Source of the DNA: CAZXNF01 sp050741255
GTDB lineage: Bacteria; Pseudomonadota; Gammaproteobacteria; Burkholderiales; SG8-41
NCBI GenBank assembly: GCA_050741255.1
Contig: JBOIEQ010000055.1
Coordinates: 1-26,192, forward strand
DNA: 26,192 bases
Reading direction: 5' to 3'
Positions 7,396-14,166 of this stretch are shown piece by piece. Each line of letters starts with the position of its first letter. Positions within the stretch are counted from its first letter, which is position 1. Position numbers and translations under genes: made by a program. The notes beneath the pieces were generated by a model. It saw only the letters and a list, made by a program, of their open reading frames with translations, was not told the origin of the DNA and did not search any database.

Positions 7396-7401
7396 TAAAA
7401 T
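7396..7401 (+). promoter_or_regulatory. Possible -10 element of purB
   Basis: TAAAAT lies 24 bp before the purB ATG in the context GTGTTAAAATGCG, a common betaproteobacterial -10 context. The position 17 bp upstream has no recognisable -35. It would give purB its own short-leader transcript, separate from the hyu cluster. Confidence 0.4.
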
Positions 7402-7425
7402 GCGTTCCTTTACACGGTCGTCCTC

Positions 7426-8796
7426 ATGGCGCTCTCCGCCCTCACCGCGCTCTCCCCCCTCGACGGCCGCTACGCATCCAAGGTCGATGCGCTGCGCCTC
7501 CACTTCAGCGAACTCGGGCTGATCCGCAACCGGGTCCTGGTCGAGATCGAATGGCTAAAGGCGCTCGCCGCGGAACCCGCCATCAAGGAAGTGCCGGCCT
7601 TCTCCGCGGCGACGGTGAAGGCGCTGGACGCGGTGGCCAGCGGTTTTTCCGAAGCCGACGGCGCCGCCGTGAAAGCCATCGAGGCGCGCACCAACCACGA
7701 CGTCAAGGCGATCGAGTATTTCCTCAAGGACAAGCTCGGGGCCAACGCCGAAGTCGCGAAGGTGGCCGAGTTCATCCACTTCGCCTGCACCTCGGAAGAC
7801 ATCAACAACCTGTGCCACGCGCTGATGCTGAAGGCCGCGCGCGACACCGTCATGCTGCCCGCGCTCGACGGCATCATCGCCACCCTCACCGACCTCGCGC
7901 ACGCGCATGCCGACAAATCCATGCTGTCGCACACGCATGGACAACCGGCCAGCCCGACCACGCTCGGCAAGGAAATCGCGAACGTCGTGCATCGCCTGCG
8001 CCGCGCCCGCGCGCGCATCGCCGCCGTCGCGCTGTCCGGCAAGGCCAACGGCGCGGTGGGCAACTACAACGCCCACCTGGCCGCCTATCCGGACGTGGAC
8101 TGGGAAGGCTTTGCCCGCCGCTTCGTGGAAAGCCTGGGCCTCGAGTTCAATCCGTACACCATCCAGATCGAGCCGCACGACGCCATGGCGGAGCTGTTCG
8201 ACGCCTACGCGCGCGCCAACACCATCCTGCTCGACCTCGACCGCGACGTCTGGGGCTATATCTCGCTCGGTTATTTCACGCAGAAGACCAAGGCGGGCGA
8301 AATCGGCTCCTCGACCATGCCGCACAAGGTCAACCCGATCGACTTCGAGAATTCCGAAGGCAATCTCGGCATCGCCAACGCACTGCTGCGGCACCTGTCG
8401 GAGAAACTGCCGGTCTCGCGCTGGCAGCGCGATCTCACCGATTCCACCGTCCTGCGCAATATGGGCGTGGCGCTGGGCCACACGCTGCTCGCCTACGACT
8501 CGCTCGCCAAGGGGCTGGGCAAACTGGAAGCCAACCCGGCGCGGCTGGCCGCCGACCTGGAAGCCAACTGGGACGTGCTGGCCGAGCCGATCCAGACCGT
8601 CATGCGCCGCTACGGCGTGGCGGGCGCCTACGAGCAGTTGAAGGAACTCACCCGCGGCAAGGGCGGCATCACGCAGGAAGCGCTCGCGGCCTTCATCAAG
8701 GGTCTGGCGCTGCCGGAAGCGGAGAAAAAGCGCCTGCTGGCGCTGACACCCGCCACCTACACCGGCAAGGCCGTGGCGCTGGCGAAAAGAATCTAG
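7426..8796 (+). CDS. purB: Adenylosuccinate lyase
   Basis: This 456-residue enzyme of the fumarase/aspartase superfamily catalyses two purine steps: SAICAR to AICAR, and adenylosuccinate to AMP, each releasing fumarate. Residues 10-15 (SPLDGR) open the E. coli-type subfamily. HTHGQPASPTT carries the catalytic acid His171, and the flexible signature loop GSSTMPHKVNP carries the catalytic Ser295; both match E. coli PurB numbering. TSEDINN at about 122-128 is the substrate-binding block. The length equals that of E. coli PurB. The ATG at 7426 begins the conserved N-terminus. It is not grouped with other purine genes here. Confidence 0.97.
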   Translation: MALSALTALSPLDGRYASKVDALRLHFSELGLIRNRVLVEIEWLKALAAEPAIKEVPAFSAATVKALDAVASGFSEADGAAVKAIEARTNHDVKAIEYFLKDKLGANAEVAKVAEFIHFACTSEDINNLCHALMLKAARDTVMLPALDGIIATLTDLAHAHADKSMLSHTHGQPASPTTLGKEIANVVHRLRRARARIAAVALSGKANGAVGNYNAHLAAYPDVDWEGFARRFVESLGLEFNPYTIQIEPHDAMAELFDAYARANTILLDLDRDVWGYISLGYFTQKTKAGEIGSSTMPHKVNPIDFENSEGNLGIANALLRHLSEKLPVSRWQRDLTDSTVLRNMGVALGHTLLAYDSLAKGLGKLEANPARLAADLEANWDVLAEPIQTVMRRYGVAGAYEQLKELTRGKGGITQEALAAFIKGLALPEAEKKRLLALTPATYTGKAVALAKRI

Positions 8797-8855
8797 CGCC
8801 TCTCCCGCGGTTTCCGCCCACCCGCCGTCGCATCAGCCGCCGTGTTTCACGGTCC

Positions 8856-9554
8856 ATGACGACTTCGCCTGACGATCGATTCGGGATCGGCCCGAAACTG
8901 TATTGCTTGTGGGCCGCGATCGCCATCGGGGCGTCGTTCGCGCTGGCCGGACTGTCCGCCGCAACCATCACGCGGCTGCTCGTGCTCGCGTTCATCGGCG
9001 GCCAGTTCGTGTTTCGCGCCCGTCTCGTGAAGGCACTGCCGGGGCTCGCGCCGAAGGCGCGATTCATCACCTTGGGCACCCTGTTCGCCGCGGTCGTCGA
9101 GGGATTCCACATGACCTCGAAGCCGGCCTACACCGCTCTCCTGGTCGGGCCGGACACCCCGGCGGCCGAGGCGCTGCGCTACTACGCTATCGACCTGCTC
9201 GTAACCGTGCCGGCGTATGTCGTGATCTTCGCCGTCATCTGGTTCTTCATCAACCGGTATCGCTACGGCCTCTGGCCCTACATCGTGCTGATGGGCCTGG
9301 GACAGGCGCTCGGTGACGGCGGGTTTTTCTTCTTTCTGGAGGCGCCGCAAATGCTGGTCTTCCTGCCCTATCCGATGACGAACTATCACGCCATCAATGT
9401 GATCCCGTTTCTGGCGGTGCGCGGCGCGCTGCCGGCGGCGCGTGTGGCGGGTGGACATTCGTGGCTGGCGGTTCCCGCCTTGATCGGCACCTATCTGGTC
9501 TGCGGAGCCATCATCAAGCTGGCCGGCCGGGCTGCTGGCCTCGAAGCCGGTTAA
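8856..9554 (+). CDS. Multi-pass membrane protein of unknown function
   Basis: This 232-residue protein begins MTTSPDDRFGIGPKLYCLW and has about six or seven hydrophobic segments. Examples are residues 17-35 (AAIAIGASFALAG region), a segment around AAVVEGFHM, the strong YVVIFAVIWFFI segment, GQALGDGGFFFFLEA and a C-terminal LIGTYLVCGAIIKLAG helix. I recognise no family. Conserved-looking polar residues inside the membrane region (EGFHMTSKP, LGDGGFFFFLE, PMTNYHAIN) hint at a binding or catalytic site. The frame stays open upstream across purB, but codon pattern and the membrane-protein start support ATG 8856. No ribosome-binding site of note is seen. It may be cotranscribed with purB, 59 bp upstream. 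Confidence 0.75.
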   Translation: MTTSPDDRFGIGPKLYCLWAAIAIGASFALAGLSAATITRLLVLAFIGGQFVFRARLVKALPGLAPKARFITLGTLFAAVVEGFHMTSKPAYTALLVGPDTPAAEALRYYAIDLLVTVPAYVVIFAVIWFFINRYRYGLWPYIVLMGLGQALGDGGFFFFLEAPQMLVFLPYPMTNYHAINVIPFLAVRGALPAARVAGGHSWLAVPALIGTYLVCGAIIKLAGRAAGLEAG

Positions 9555-9729
9555 GGGCGGTAACCAGGCATGAAGGATCCGGATCGCGGCTTCCAGCGCT
9601 GCCGCCGCACGGGGTTAACCATGGCCTGGATTGAATGCACCGGGAAGGCCGCCGCGCCCGCGAAAAAGAGATAAGCTGCCATGATGAGGGCGCAACGACG
9701 CCCGGCCGATTTTCATCGAGGAGGGGGCC
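9555..9729. other. Intergenic region with no recognised gene
   Basis: This 175-bp gap separates the membrane protein from the beta-propeller gene. It holds no credible open frame. GATAAGCT near 9670 could be a weak -10 for the downstream gene. A strong Shine-Dalgarno GAGGAGGGGG ends 3 bp before the ATG at 9730. Confidence 0.4.
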
Positions 9730-10644
9730 ATGCGGAAAACCACGACTGCAGTTCTGGTTCTATTGATCGGGAGCGCAGGTACGCTTCCAGGCGTGTTCGC
9801 GGCGGACGCGGGCAAGCTCCGGGTGATCGGGGAACAAACGGTTACGGGAATGGCGTTCCCCGAATCGATTGGTTGCGACGCGGGCGGCAAGGCCCTTTAC
9901 GCCAGCCAGTTCGGCGGCGCCACTCTCAAGCCCGCGGAGAAGGAAGGCGTCGGCCGGATCAGCAAGCTCTCGCTGGACGGCAAGCTGCAGGAGTCCCGCT
10001 TTCTGCCGGACTCCGGCGACACCCTCAACAAACCCAAGGGCAACTGGATCAAGGGCAACCGCCTGTGGGTCGCCGACATCGATACGGTCTGGGTCTTCGA
10101 CCTCAAGACCCGCAAGGGCCGGAAGGTTCCGATCCCCGGCGCGCAGTTCGCCAACGACGTGGCGCTCATGGGCAACGCCCTGTATGTCAGCGACAACCGG
10201 TCGGACCAGGTGTTCAGGATCGAACCTGCGGACTTCCTCAATGCCAAGCAGGCGCCGAAGGTCACCGTCGTGCTGGCCGGCAAAGGCGTTTTCCCGAACG
10301 GACTTTATCCCGCGAAGGACGGTTCGCTCCTGATGGTCGGCTTCAAATCCGCGAAGGAGCCCAAGGGCATCTATGCGTTGAGCCCCAAGGGTGAACTCAC
10401 GGAACTGGCCAGGGACCTCGGCCAGCTGGATGGCGTTTATCAGGCGAAAGACGGCACCATCCTCGCCACCGACTGGATTACGGGATCGCTTTTCGCCTGG
10501 ACGGCGAAGGACGGCATGCAGACGCTGGCGTCGAATTTCAAGGGTCCGGCGGACTTCTGCGTCATTCCGCAGGCCAACGGCTACACGGTGTACGTGCCGG
10601 ATCTCGTGAAGAGCGAGCTGCGGATCATCAAGCTCGGCAAGTAA
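9730..10644 (+). CDS. Secreted beta-propeller protein, SMP-30/gluconolactonase-like
   Basis: This 304-residue protein has a signal peptide, MRKTTTAVLVLLIGSAGTLP... ending VFAAD near residue 25, so it acts in the periplasm or outside the cell. The mature part is built of repeated blades of the SMP-30/strictosidine synthase/NHL type. Examples are MAFPESIGCDAGGKALYAS, ANDVALMGNALYVSDN, VFPNGLYPAKDGSLLMVG, QLDGVYQAKDGTILATDW and a closing PADFCVIPQANGYTVYVPD. The recurrent N-G/D-V...D-G...Y-V-S/A-D pattern matches metal-binding residues in lactonases, but the catalytic set cannot be confirmed by eye. The start is supported by GAGGAGGGGG just upstream. It faces the toxin-antitoxin operon tail to tail. 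Confidence 0.8.
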   Translation: MRKTTTAVLVLLIGSAGTLPGVFAADAGKLRVIGEQTVTGMAFPESIGCDAGGKALYASQFGGATLKPAEKEGVGRISKLSLDGKLQESRFLPDSGDTLNKPKGNWIKGNRLWVADIDTVWVFDLKTRKGRKVPIPGAQFANDVALMGNALYVSDNRSDQVFRIEPADFLNAKQAPKVTVVLAGKGVFPNGLYPAKDGSLLMVGFKSAKEPKGIYALSPKGELTELARDLGQLDGVYQAKDGTILATDWITGSLFAWTAKDGMQTLASNFKGPADFCVIPQANGYTVYVPDLVKSELRIIKLGK

Positions 10645-10710
10645 CTTTCCGGCGGCTGGCGACGGAACTCGCGCGGAAGTTATAAGGACACTCCGTCCGG
10701 CGCAGACGGG

Positions 10711-10974
10711 TTACCGGTATACGTCCTTGCGGTGCCCGACCTTGAAGATCGTCACCTCATGCAGCCGGTCATCGATCAGGTAGATGACGCGGTTTTGCCC
10801 CTGTCGGACGCGATATCGGTCCGCGTAACCCGCCAGTTTCTCCGCACCGGTTGCCCGGGGATCCACTGCCAGCGCCTGGATGCGCTGCACGACGCGCTGG
10901 CGGTCGGCTTTGGTGCCCAGCGCCTCGATTTCCTTGATGGCCGAGGCTTTGATCGAAAGCTTATAGCCGGCCAC
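10711..10974 (-). CDS. RelE/ParE-superfamily toxin
   Basis: This 87-residue basic protein has the RelE fold pattern. It has an N-terminal YKLSIKASAIKEIEAL strand-helix, then DPRATGAEKLAGYADRYRVRQG, and the closing RVIYLIDDRLHEVTIFKVGHRKDVYR. RelE members cleave ribosome-bound mRNA; the C-terminal Arg, His and Tyr residues are those usually linked to activity in this group, and they are present. Its start overlaps the end of the antitoxin gene by 14 bp, the normal antitoxin-first order with translational coupling. It is likely functional since no key segment is missing. ParE-like gyrase poisoning is a less likely alternative. Confidence 0.9.
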   Translation of the reverse strand: MAGYKLSIKASAIKEIEALGTKADRQRVVQRIQALAVDPRATGAEKLAGYADRYRVRQGQNRVIYLIDDRLHEVTIFKVGHRKDVYR

Positions 10975-11191
10975 GCCGCTTCAGGCCCTGGACGAACGTA
11001 TCGAAAGACACGCTCTTCTCGTTCTTTCTTTCGGTGAAGGACACAAGATCTTCCGCATCCTCGGCGAGGATGGCCTTGACCGCATCATTGACCATGTCGG
11101 AAATCGAGCGATCCGAGGCCGCGGCCCTGAGGCGCAGCGCACGATGGACGTCAGCCTCGAAATAGACGGTGGCGCGTTTCTGGGTATCCAT
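10961..11191 (-). CDS. Ribbon-helix-helix antitoxin
   Basis: This 76-residue protein begins MDTQKRATVYFEADVHRALR, a ribbon-helix-helix DNA-binding N-terminus, followed by AAASDRSISDMVNDAVKAIL as the two helices. The C-terminal half (EDAEDLVSFTERKNEKSVSF) is the usual flexible toxin-binding tail. It would neutralise the RelE-type product at 10711-10974 and repress the operon. A four-unit 8-bp iteration at 11202-11233, just upstream of its ATG, is the expected operator. Confidence 0.9.
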   Translation of the reverse strand: MDTQKRATVYFEADVHRALRLRAAASDRSISDMVNDAVKAILAEDAEDLVSFTERKNEKSVSFDTFVQGLKRRGRL

Positions 11192-11201
11192 GCACCAGAG
11201 T

Positions 11202-11233
11202 CTGACGCTATAACGTCATAACGTCAAGACGTC
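11202..11233. promoter_or_regulatory. Iterated 8-bp operator candidate of the toxin-antitoxin operon
   Basis: On the plus strand the block reads as 8-bp units: CTGACGCT, ATAACGTC, ATAACGTC, AAGACGTC. Two adjacent units are identical and the third keeps ACGTC. It ends 11 bp upstream of the antitoxin start (minus strand), where the promoter should be; TTGACG on the minus strand within it could be a -35. Ribbon-helix-helix repressors often bind cooperatively to short iterated sites of about this spacing. The function is inference. Confidence 0.65.
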
Positions 11234-11247
11234 TCTTTCCATCATGG

Positions 11248-11703
11248 TCAGGGCAGCCCCACGACGATGATCAGCGCACCAAAGCCCGCAAAGCCGGCGC
11301 AGGGCAACAACCACAGCAAGCCCGAGAAGGACGAATCCGGATCGACCCGGTGATTCGCCGGCGCGCCGGGCTCCACCTGGATGGTGCGCGTCTCGCCCGG
11401 CGCATGGGCGGCGGCCAGCTGCGCCGCACGTTCGACCGTGCCGTCCCCCTCCCCGTGCTGCGCCGGGTACGTCCGCCCCTCCACCGTGTACTCGTAGTGG
11501 AGCACGCATGCGTAGCTGACCGTGAGCCCGGGGTGCTCCTCCCTCGGCCGCTCGCGCACATGCTTGACCACCTCGGCGCTCCGCAGCACGGCTTCCACCG
11601 CGGGCCAGCGCCGCGCCGCGACATCCGCGCGGATCTTGCGGATGGCGACCGGAATGAAGATCAGGCCGATCATGATGAAAACCCCGCCGACGAGGAGCAT
11701 CAT
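11248..11703 (-). CDS. DUF3592-like membrane protein 1
   Basis: This 151-residue protein has a first membrane helix (LLVGGVFIMIGLIFIPVAI) and a last one (LLWLLPCAGFAGFGALIIVV). Between them is a soluble domain with the DUF3592 pattern: RRWPAVEAVLRSAEVV, then VSYACVLHYEYTVEGRTYPAQ, then a proline-containing segment ahead of the second helix. The function of DUF3592 proteins is unknown. Its ATG overlaps the TGA of the preceding DUF3592-like gene (ATGA, 11700-11703), so the two paralogues are translationally coupled and may form a hetero-oligomer. It is last in a five-gene minus-strand operon. Confidence 0.82.
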   Translation of the reverse strand: MMLLVGGVFIMIGLIFIPVAIRKIRADVAARRWPAVEAVLRSAEVVKHVRERPREEHPGLTVSYACVLHYEYTVEGRTYPAQHGEGDGTVERAAQLAAAHAPGETRTIQVEPGAPANHRVDPDSSFSGLLWLLPCAGFAGFGALIIVVGLP

Positions 11704-12191
11704 TCGGCGCCTCCCCCCAGGAACACGGTCAGGCTGTGCGCCAGGCCGATCAGCATGCTGTTGGCGATCAACAAGCCCAGCAGCGTGACCACCACCGGTA
11801 CTGCGCCCGGAATCTGCTCCAGCGTTTCTTCCGGCTTCTCCGGGTTATAAATGAAGGAAAGGCTGGCCCGCCCCTTCAGGGCCTCGGCTTCTTCCGCGCT
11901 GCCGACCTCGCGGATGGACTGTTTGGCGTATTCGCGCCCGTTCACCACGTAGCGGAAGGACAGCACGGCCTGGTGGTACTGCCGTTGCGGCAACTGGTTC
12001 ACGTACGTATGCACGACCCGCATCAGGTTCACGCTGTCGGCGCGCACCGTGAGCCGCGGCCAGTGGCGGGCCTCGCGGTAATGCGTCCACCGCCGTACCA
12101 GGTGAACCACCAGCACCGCGTTGACGAACAGGGTCGCCGCCATGACCGCCAGCAGGGCCGGATGCAGGGACGTCAGACCGTCGAACGACAT
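11700..12191 (-). CDS. DUF3592-like membrane protein 2
   Basis: This 163-residue protein has the same plan as its downstream neighbour. An N-terminal helix (LLAVMAATLFVNAVLVVHLV) is followed by HYREARHWPRLTVRADSVNL, a VLSFRYVVNGREYAKQS strand region, FIYNPEKPEETLEQIPG, and a C-terminal helix (VVTLLGLLIANSMLIGLAH). The V-x-Y-x-V-N-G-x-x-Y and Y-N-P-x-x-P motifs are those of DUF3592. The ATG at 12191 overlaps the stop of the upstream gene by one base (TGATG). The frame is open much further upstream but that part is a shadow of the 377-residue gene. Confidence 0.8.
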   Translation of the reverse strand: MSFDGLTSLHPALLAVMAATLFVNAVLVVHLVRRWTHYREARHWPRLTVRADSVNLMRVVHTYVNQLPQRQYHQAVLSFRYVVNGREYAKQSIREVGSAEEAEALKGRASLSFIYNPEKPEETLEQIPGAVPVVVTLLGLLIANSMLIGLAHSLTVFLGGGAE

Positions 12192-13324
12192 CAGCGCCCC
12201 GCCGGCTGGGTCGCGGCGGCGCGCAGGCGCTGCACTTCGCTTTTCAGCCGTTCGACCTCGTCCGCGGGCGGCGGACCATCCCCGCGGCAGTGCGCGGGCA
12301 GGGCCGCGGAAAACGCGTGCCACGTGCGGCTGTTGGGCGGCGAACTGCTCACATAGTCGGCGAGGCTGCCGTCTTCCAGCCAGCGCGCCTCGACCGTCTG
12401 GCTGACCGGATCGCCGCCGGGGCTGCAGTCGCTCTCCAGCACGGTCCGCGCGAGGGCAACCACCTGCCCGCCCGCGAAGAGCGCGCCATACGCACGACTC
12501 CTGCGGCACGCGCCGGGCCCCTTCTGCTCCGCATCGACCGACAGCCGCTCGACCACCTGGCCCGCCACCGTTGTCCTCACGAGATGGTTGCTGGTGAGCT
12601 GCCAGCCCGTCAGCGGCTCGGGATAGGGCTCGCCGAGTTTCCAGTGGGAGTGCCCGGCCACCGGCCGCGACGGCGGGTATGTCGGCAGCGCCTGGAACAG
12701 GCCGGCCAGGCGGTGGCTGGCGCGGAAGCGGTACTGGCCGTTGCCGAGCGCCTCGACGGTGTCGCTGCAGAACACCGTCTCCTGCTTGTAGGCGTCCCTG
12801 GCATCGCTCCATCGGAGGCGCACGCGCACGCCGAGTTCGAAGGTGCCGTAGCGGCCCAGGAACGCCCGCTCCGTCGCGCCGGACGAAGGCACTTCGTCGC
12901 TGAGCACCACTTCCAGATCGGGCTGGGGCCGCCCGAAACCCGCCGCGATCGGCACGCGCAGGGTCAGGCCCTGCAGGCGGTACGAAGCATGCGCGGCATG
13001 CCCCTCCCCCACGCGGAAGCTCAGACTCCGTCCCTTGCGCTCCAGTTCGGCGCCGCTGAGGGTCTGGACCTGCGAAATGGCAAACAACCGGCTGCCGAGC
13101 GGCATCGTGCGTTCGCGGCGCGCGGTGACGCCGTCGATCAGGCGGGTCGGCTGGTAGCTCGCTTCGATCTTCAGTTGCGGACTGGCCAGCAGCGCCGCCA
13201 GTTCCTCCGGCGCGAGCAGTCCGCCGACATGCAGCACTTCGACGTCCACCTGCAGGTCGCGCGCAGTGGCTACGCCGGCAAAGCCCATGAAGACCAGGAC
13301 TGACGTCAGGAAACGCTGGGGCAT
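12191..13324 (-). CDS. Secreted protein of unknown function with four-Cys C-terminal half
   Basis: This 377-residue protein has a signal peptide, MPQRFLTSVLVFMGFAGVATA, and then begins RDLQVDVEVLHVGGLLAPEE. The mature N-terminal half is rich in predicted beta strands. Cysteines are visible in VFCSDTVEAL, GACRRSRAY, SDCSPGGD and AHCRGDG, enough for two disulfides. The tail contains a short coiled-coil-like EVERLKSEVQRLRAA. I recognise no family. ATG 13324 was chosen because GGGAG lies 8 bp upstream and it begins the signal peptide; the open frame upstream is non-coding in character. It lies between a Cys/His-rich gene (13-bp gap) and the DUF3592 pair (1-bp overlap), suggesting a periplasmic partner for the two membrane proteins. 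Confidence 0.78.
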   Translation of the reverse strand: MPQRFLTSVLVFMGFAGVATARDLQVDVEVLHVGGLLAPEELAALLASPQLKIEASYQPTRLIDGVTARRERTMPLGSRLFAISQVQTLSGAELERKGRSLSFRVGEGHAAHASYRLQGLTLRVPIAAGFGRPQPDLEVVLSDEVPSSGATERAFLGRYGTFELGVRVRLRWSDARDAYKQETVFCSDTVEALGNGQYRFRASHRLAGLFQALPTYPPSRPVAGHSHWKLGEPYPEPLTGWQLTSNHLVRTTVAGQVVERLSVDAEQKGPGACRRSRAYGALFAGGQVVALARTVLESDCSPGGDPVSQTVEARWLEDGSLADYVSSSPPNSRTWHAFSAALPAHCRGDGPPPADEVERLKSEVQRLRAAATQPAGR

Positions 13325-13337
13325 GCCGGACTCCCGG

Positions 13338-13634
13338 TCAGTCCGGCTCGAAGCGCTGCGCCCCGACGCCGGAATCCGGATGATGCCCCATGATGCCGTC
13401 GTGATGCACGGCGCAGTAGAAGCCGCTTTCCTGACCGTCGTGGGTGCCGCGATGCGTGTGATCCTCCACGCAGGCATCAAGCGCGAACTTCTGCCGGATC
13501 AGATCCAGCGGCAGAAAGCAGTCGAAATACACCCACTCCCGGCAGTTCAGCGACCAGGCCTGGCCGCGGGAGTTCTCTTTTACCCCCGCAGCGATGAGCG
13601 CGCGCTCAAGCGCGATGAGGTGTTCGCAGGTCAA
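13338..13634 (-). CDS. Small Cys/His-rich hypothetical protein
   Basis: This 98-residue protein starts at TTG 13634 and reads TCEHLIALERALIAAGVKE. It continues with RGQAWSLNCREWVYFDCF, ACVEDHTHRGTHDGQESGFYC and HHDGIMGHHPDSG. Five cysteines and many histidines in conserved-looking blocks suggest metal binding. I have the impression that similar proteins with NCREWVYFDC and GTHDGQE motifs are common hypothetical proteins in proteobacteria, but I know no function. TTG is inferred as start because it lies 2 bp beyond the stop of the SRPBCC gene, allowing coupled translation, and because residues before it coincide with the SRPBCC coding frame. No ATG or GTG fits. Confidence 0.75.
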   Translation of the reverse strand: MTCEHLIALERALIAAGVKENSRGQAWSLNCREWVYFDCFLPLDLIRQKFALDACVEDHTHRGTHDGQESGFYCAVHHDGIMGHHPDSGVGAQRFEPD

Positions 13635-13636
13635 AG

Positions 13637-14083
13637 TCAGCCCGGGATCTCGGCTTCCACCAGTTGCGCCAGTAGCGTCAGCGACTCCTGCCACCCGAGG
13701 GTGCAAGCCTCGGTCGGAATGACTTCCGGTATGCCCTCCTGCACCACGTTCAGTTCGGTCCCGACCAGCACCTTCTTCAGCACGATGGTGGTCCGCATTT
13801 CGCCGGGCAGGTTCGGATCGTCGAAGCGGTCGGTATGCACGATGCGTTCGTTCGGCACCAGTTCGACATACTTGCCGCCGAACGAATGGCTGTGGCCCGA
13901 CGAAAAATTCGTGAACGACATCTTGTAGGTCCCGCCGACCTTCGCGTCGAGGTGGTGAACTTTCCCCGTGAAACCGTGCGGCGGCAGCCATTTGCTCATC
14001 GCATCGGCATCGAGGAAGGCGCGGTAGATCCGTTCGGGCGGCGCGCGGAGCACGCGGTGGAATTTGACGGTGCCTGTAGCCAT
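13637..14083 (-). CDS. SRPBCC / AHSA1-like (START-superfamily) protein
   Basis: This 148-residue protein belongs to the SRPBCC superfamily, AHSA1-type subgroup, small helix-grip proteins that bind hydrophobic ligands or protein partners. The diagnostic start is FHRVLRAPPERIYRAFLDAD, then MSKWLPPHGFTGKVHHLDAK, GGTYKMSFTNFSSGHSHSFG, ERIVHTDRFDDPNLPGEM and the closing GWQESLTLLAQLVEAEI helix. The ligand is unknown. It heads a five-gene minus-strand operon with very short junctions. No clear Shine-Dalgarno precedes the ATG at 14083. Confidence 0.9.
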   Translation of the reverse strand: MATGTVKFHRVLRAPPERIYRAFLDADAMSKWLPPHGFTGKVHHLDAKVGGTYKMSFTNFSSGHSHSFGGKYVELVPNERIVHTDRFDDPNLPGEMRTTIVLKKVLVGTELNVVQEGIPEVIPTEACTLGWQESLTLLAQLVEAEIPG

Positions 14084-14166
14084 AAAGAGTGTCGCTTTCG
14101 ATACAAAAGATGGTTCAGATGTCGCCGGTTGATCCCTTCACCGCTCGCCCATATGAATCACGAGAA
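14084..14166. promoter_or_regulatory. Upstream region of the SRPBCC operon, with a 9-bp tandem repeat at its edge
   Basis: This 83-bp gap must hold the promoter of the SRPBCC operon, unless it is read through from dedA. No good -35/-10 pair is seen. At 14155-14172 GAATCACGA occurs twice in tandem. On the minus strand this gives TCGTGATTC twice and covers the dedA stop codon (14167-14169), with a second in-frame TGA nine bases on. Confidence 0.4.

Noticed and set aside
7392..8855. 5' extension of the membrane protein frame across purB
   Set aside because: The stretch overlaps purB in another frame and is Arg/Pro/His-rich; only the part from ATG 8856 looks like a protein.
10643..10681. AACTTTCC ... 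GGAAGTT pair between the beta-propeller gene and the toxin gene
   Set aside because: Only 7 bp with a bulge and a long loop and no T-run; too weak to call a bidirectional terminator.
12192..12812. 5' extension of DUF3592-like protein 2
   Set aside because: Overlaps the coding sequence of the 377-aa secreted protein in another frame; the signal-like helix starts at ATG 12191.
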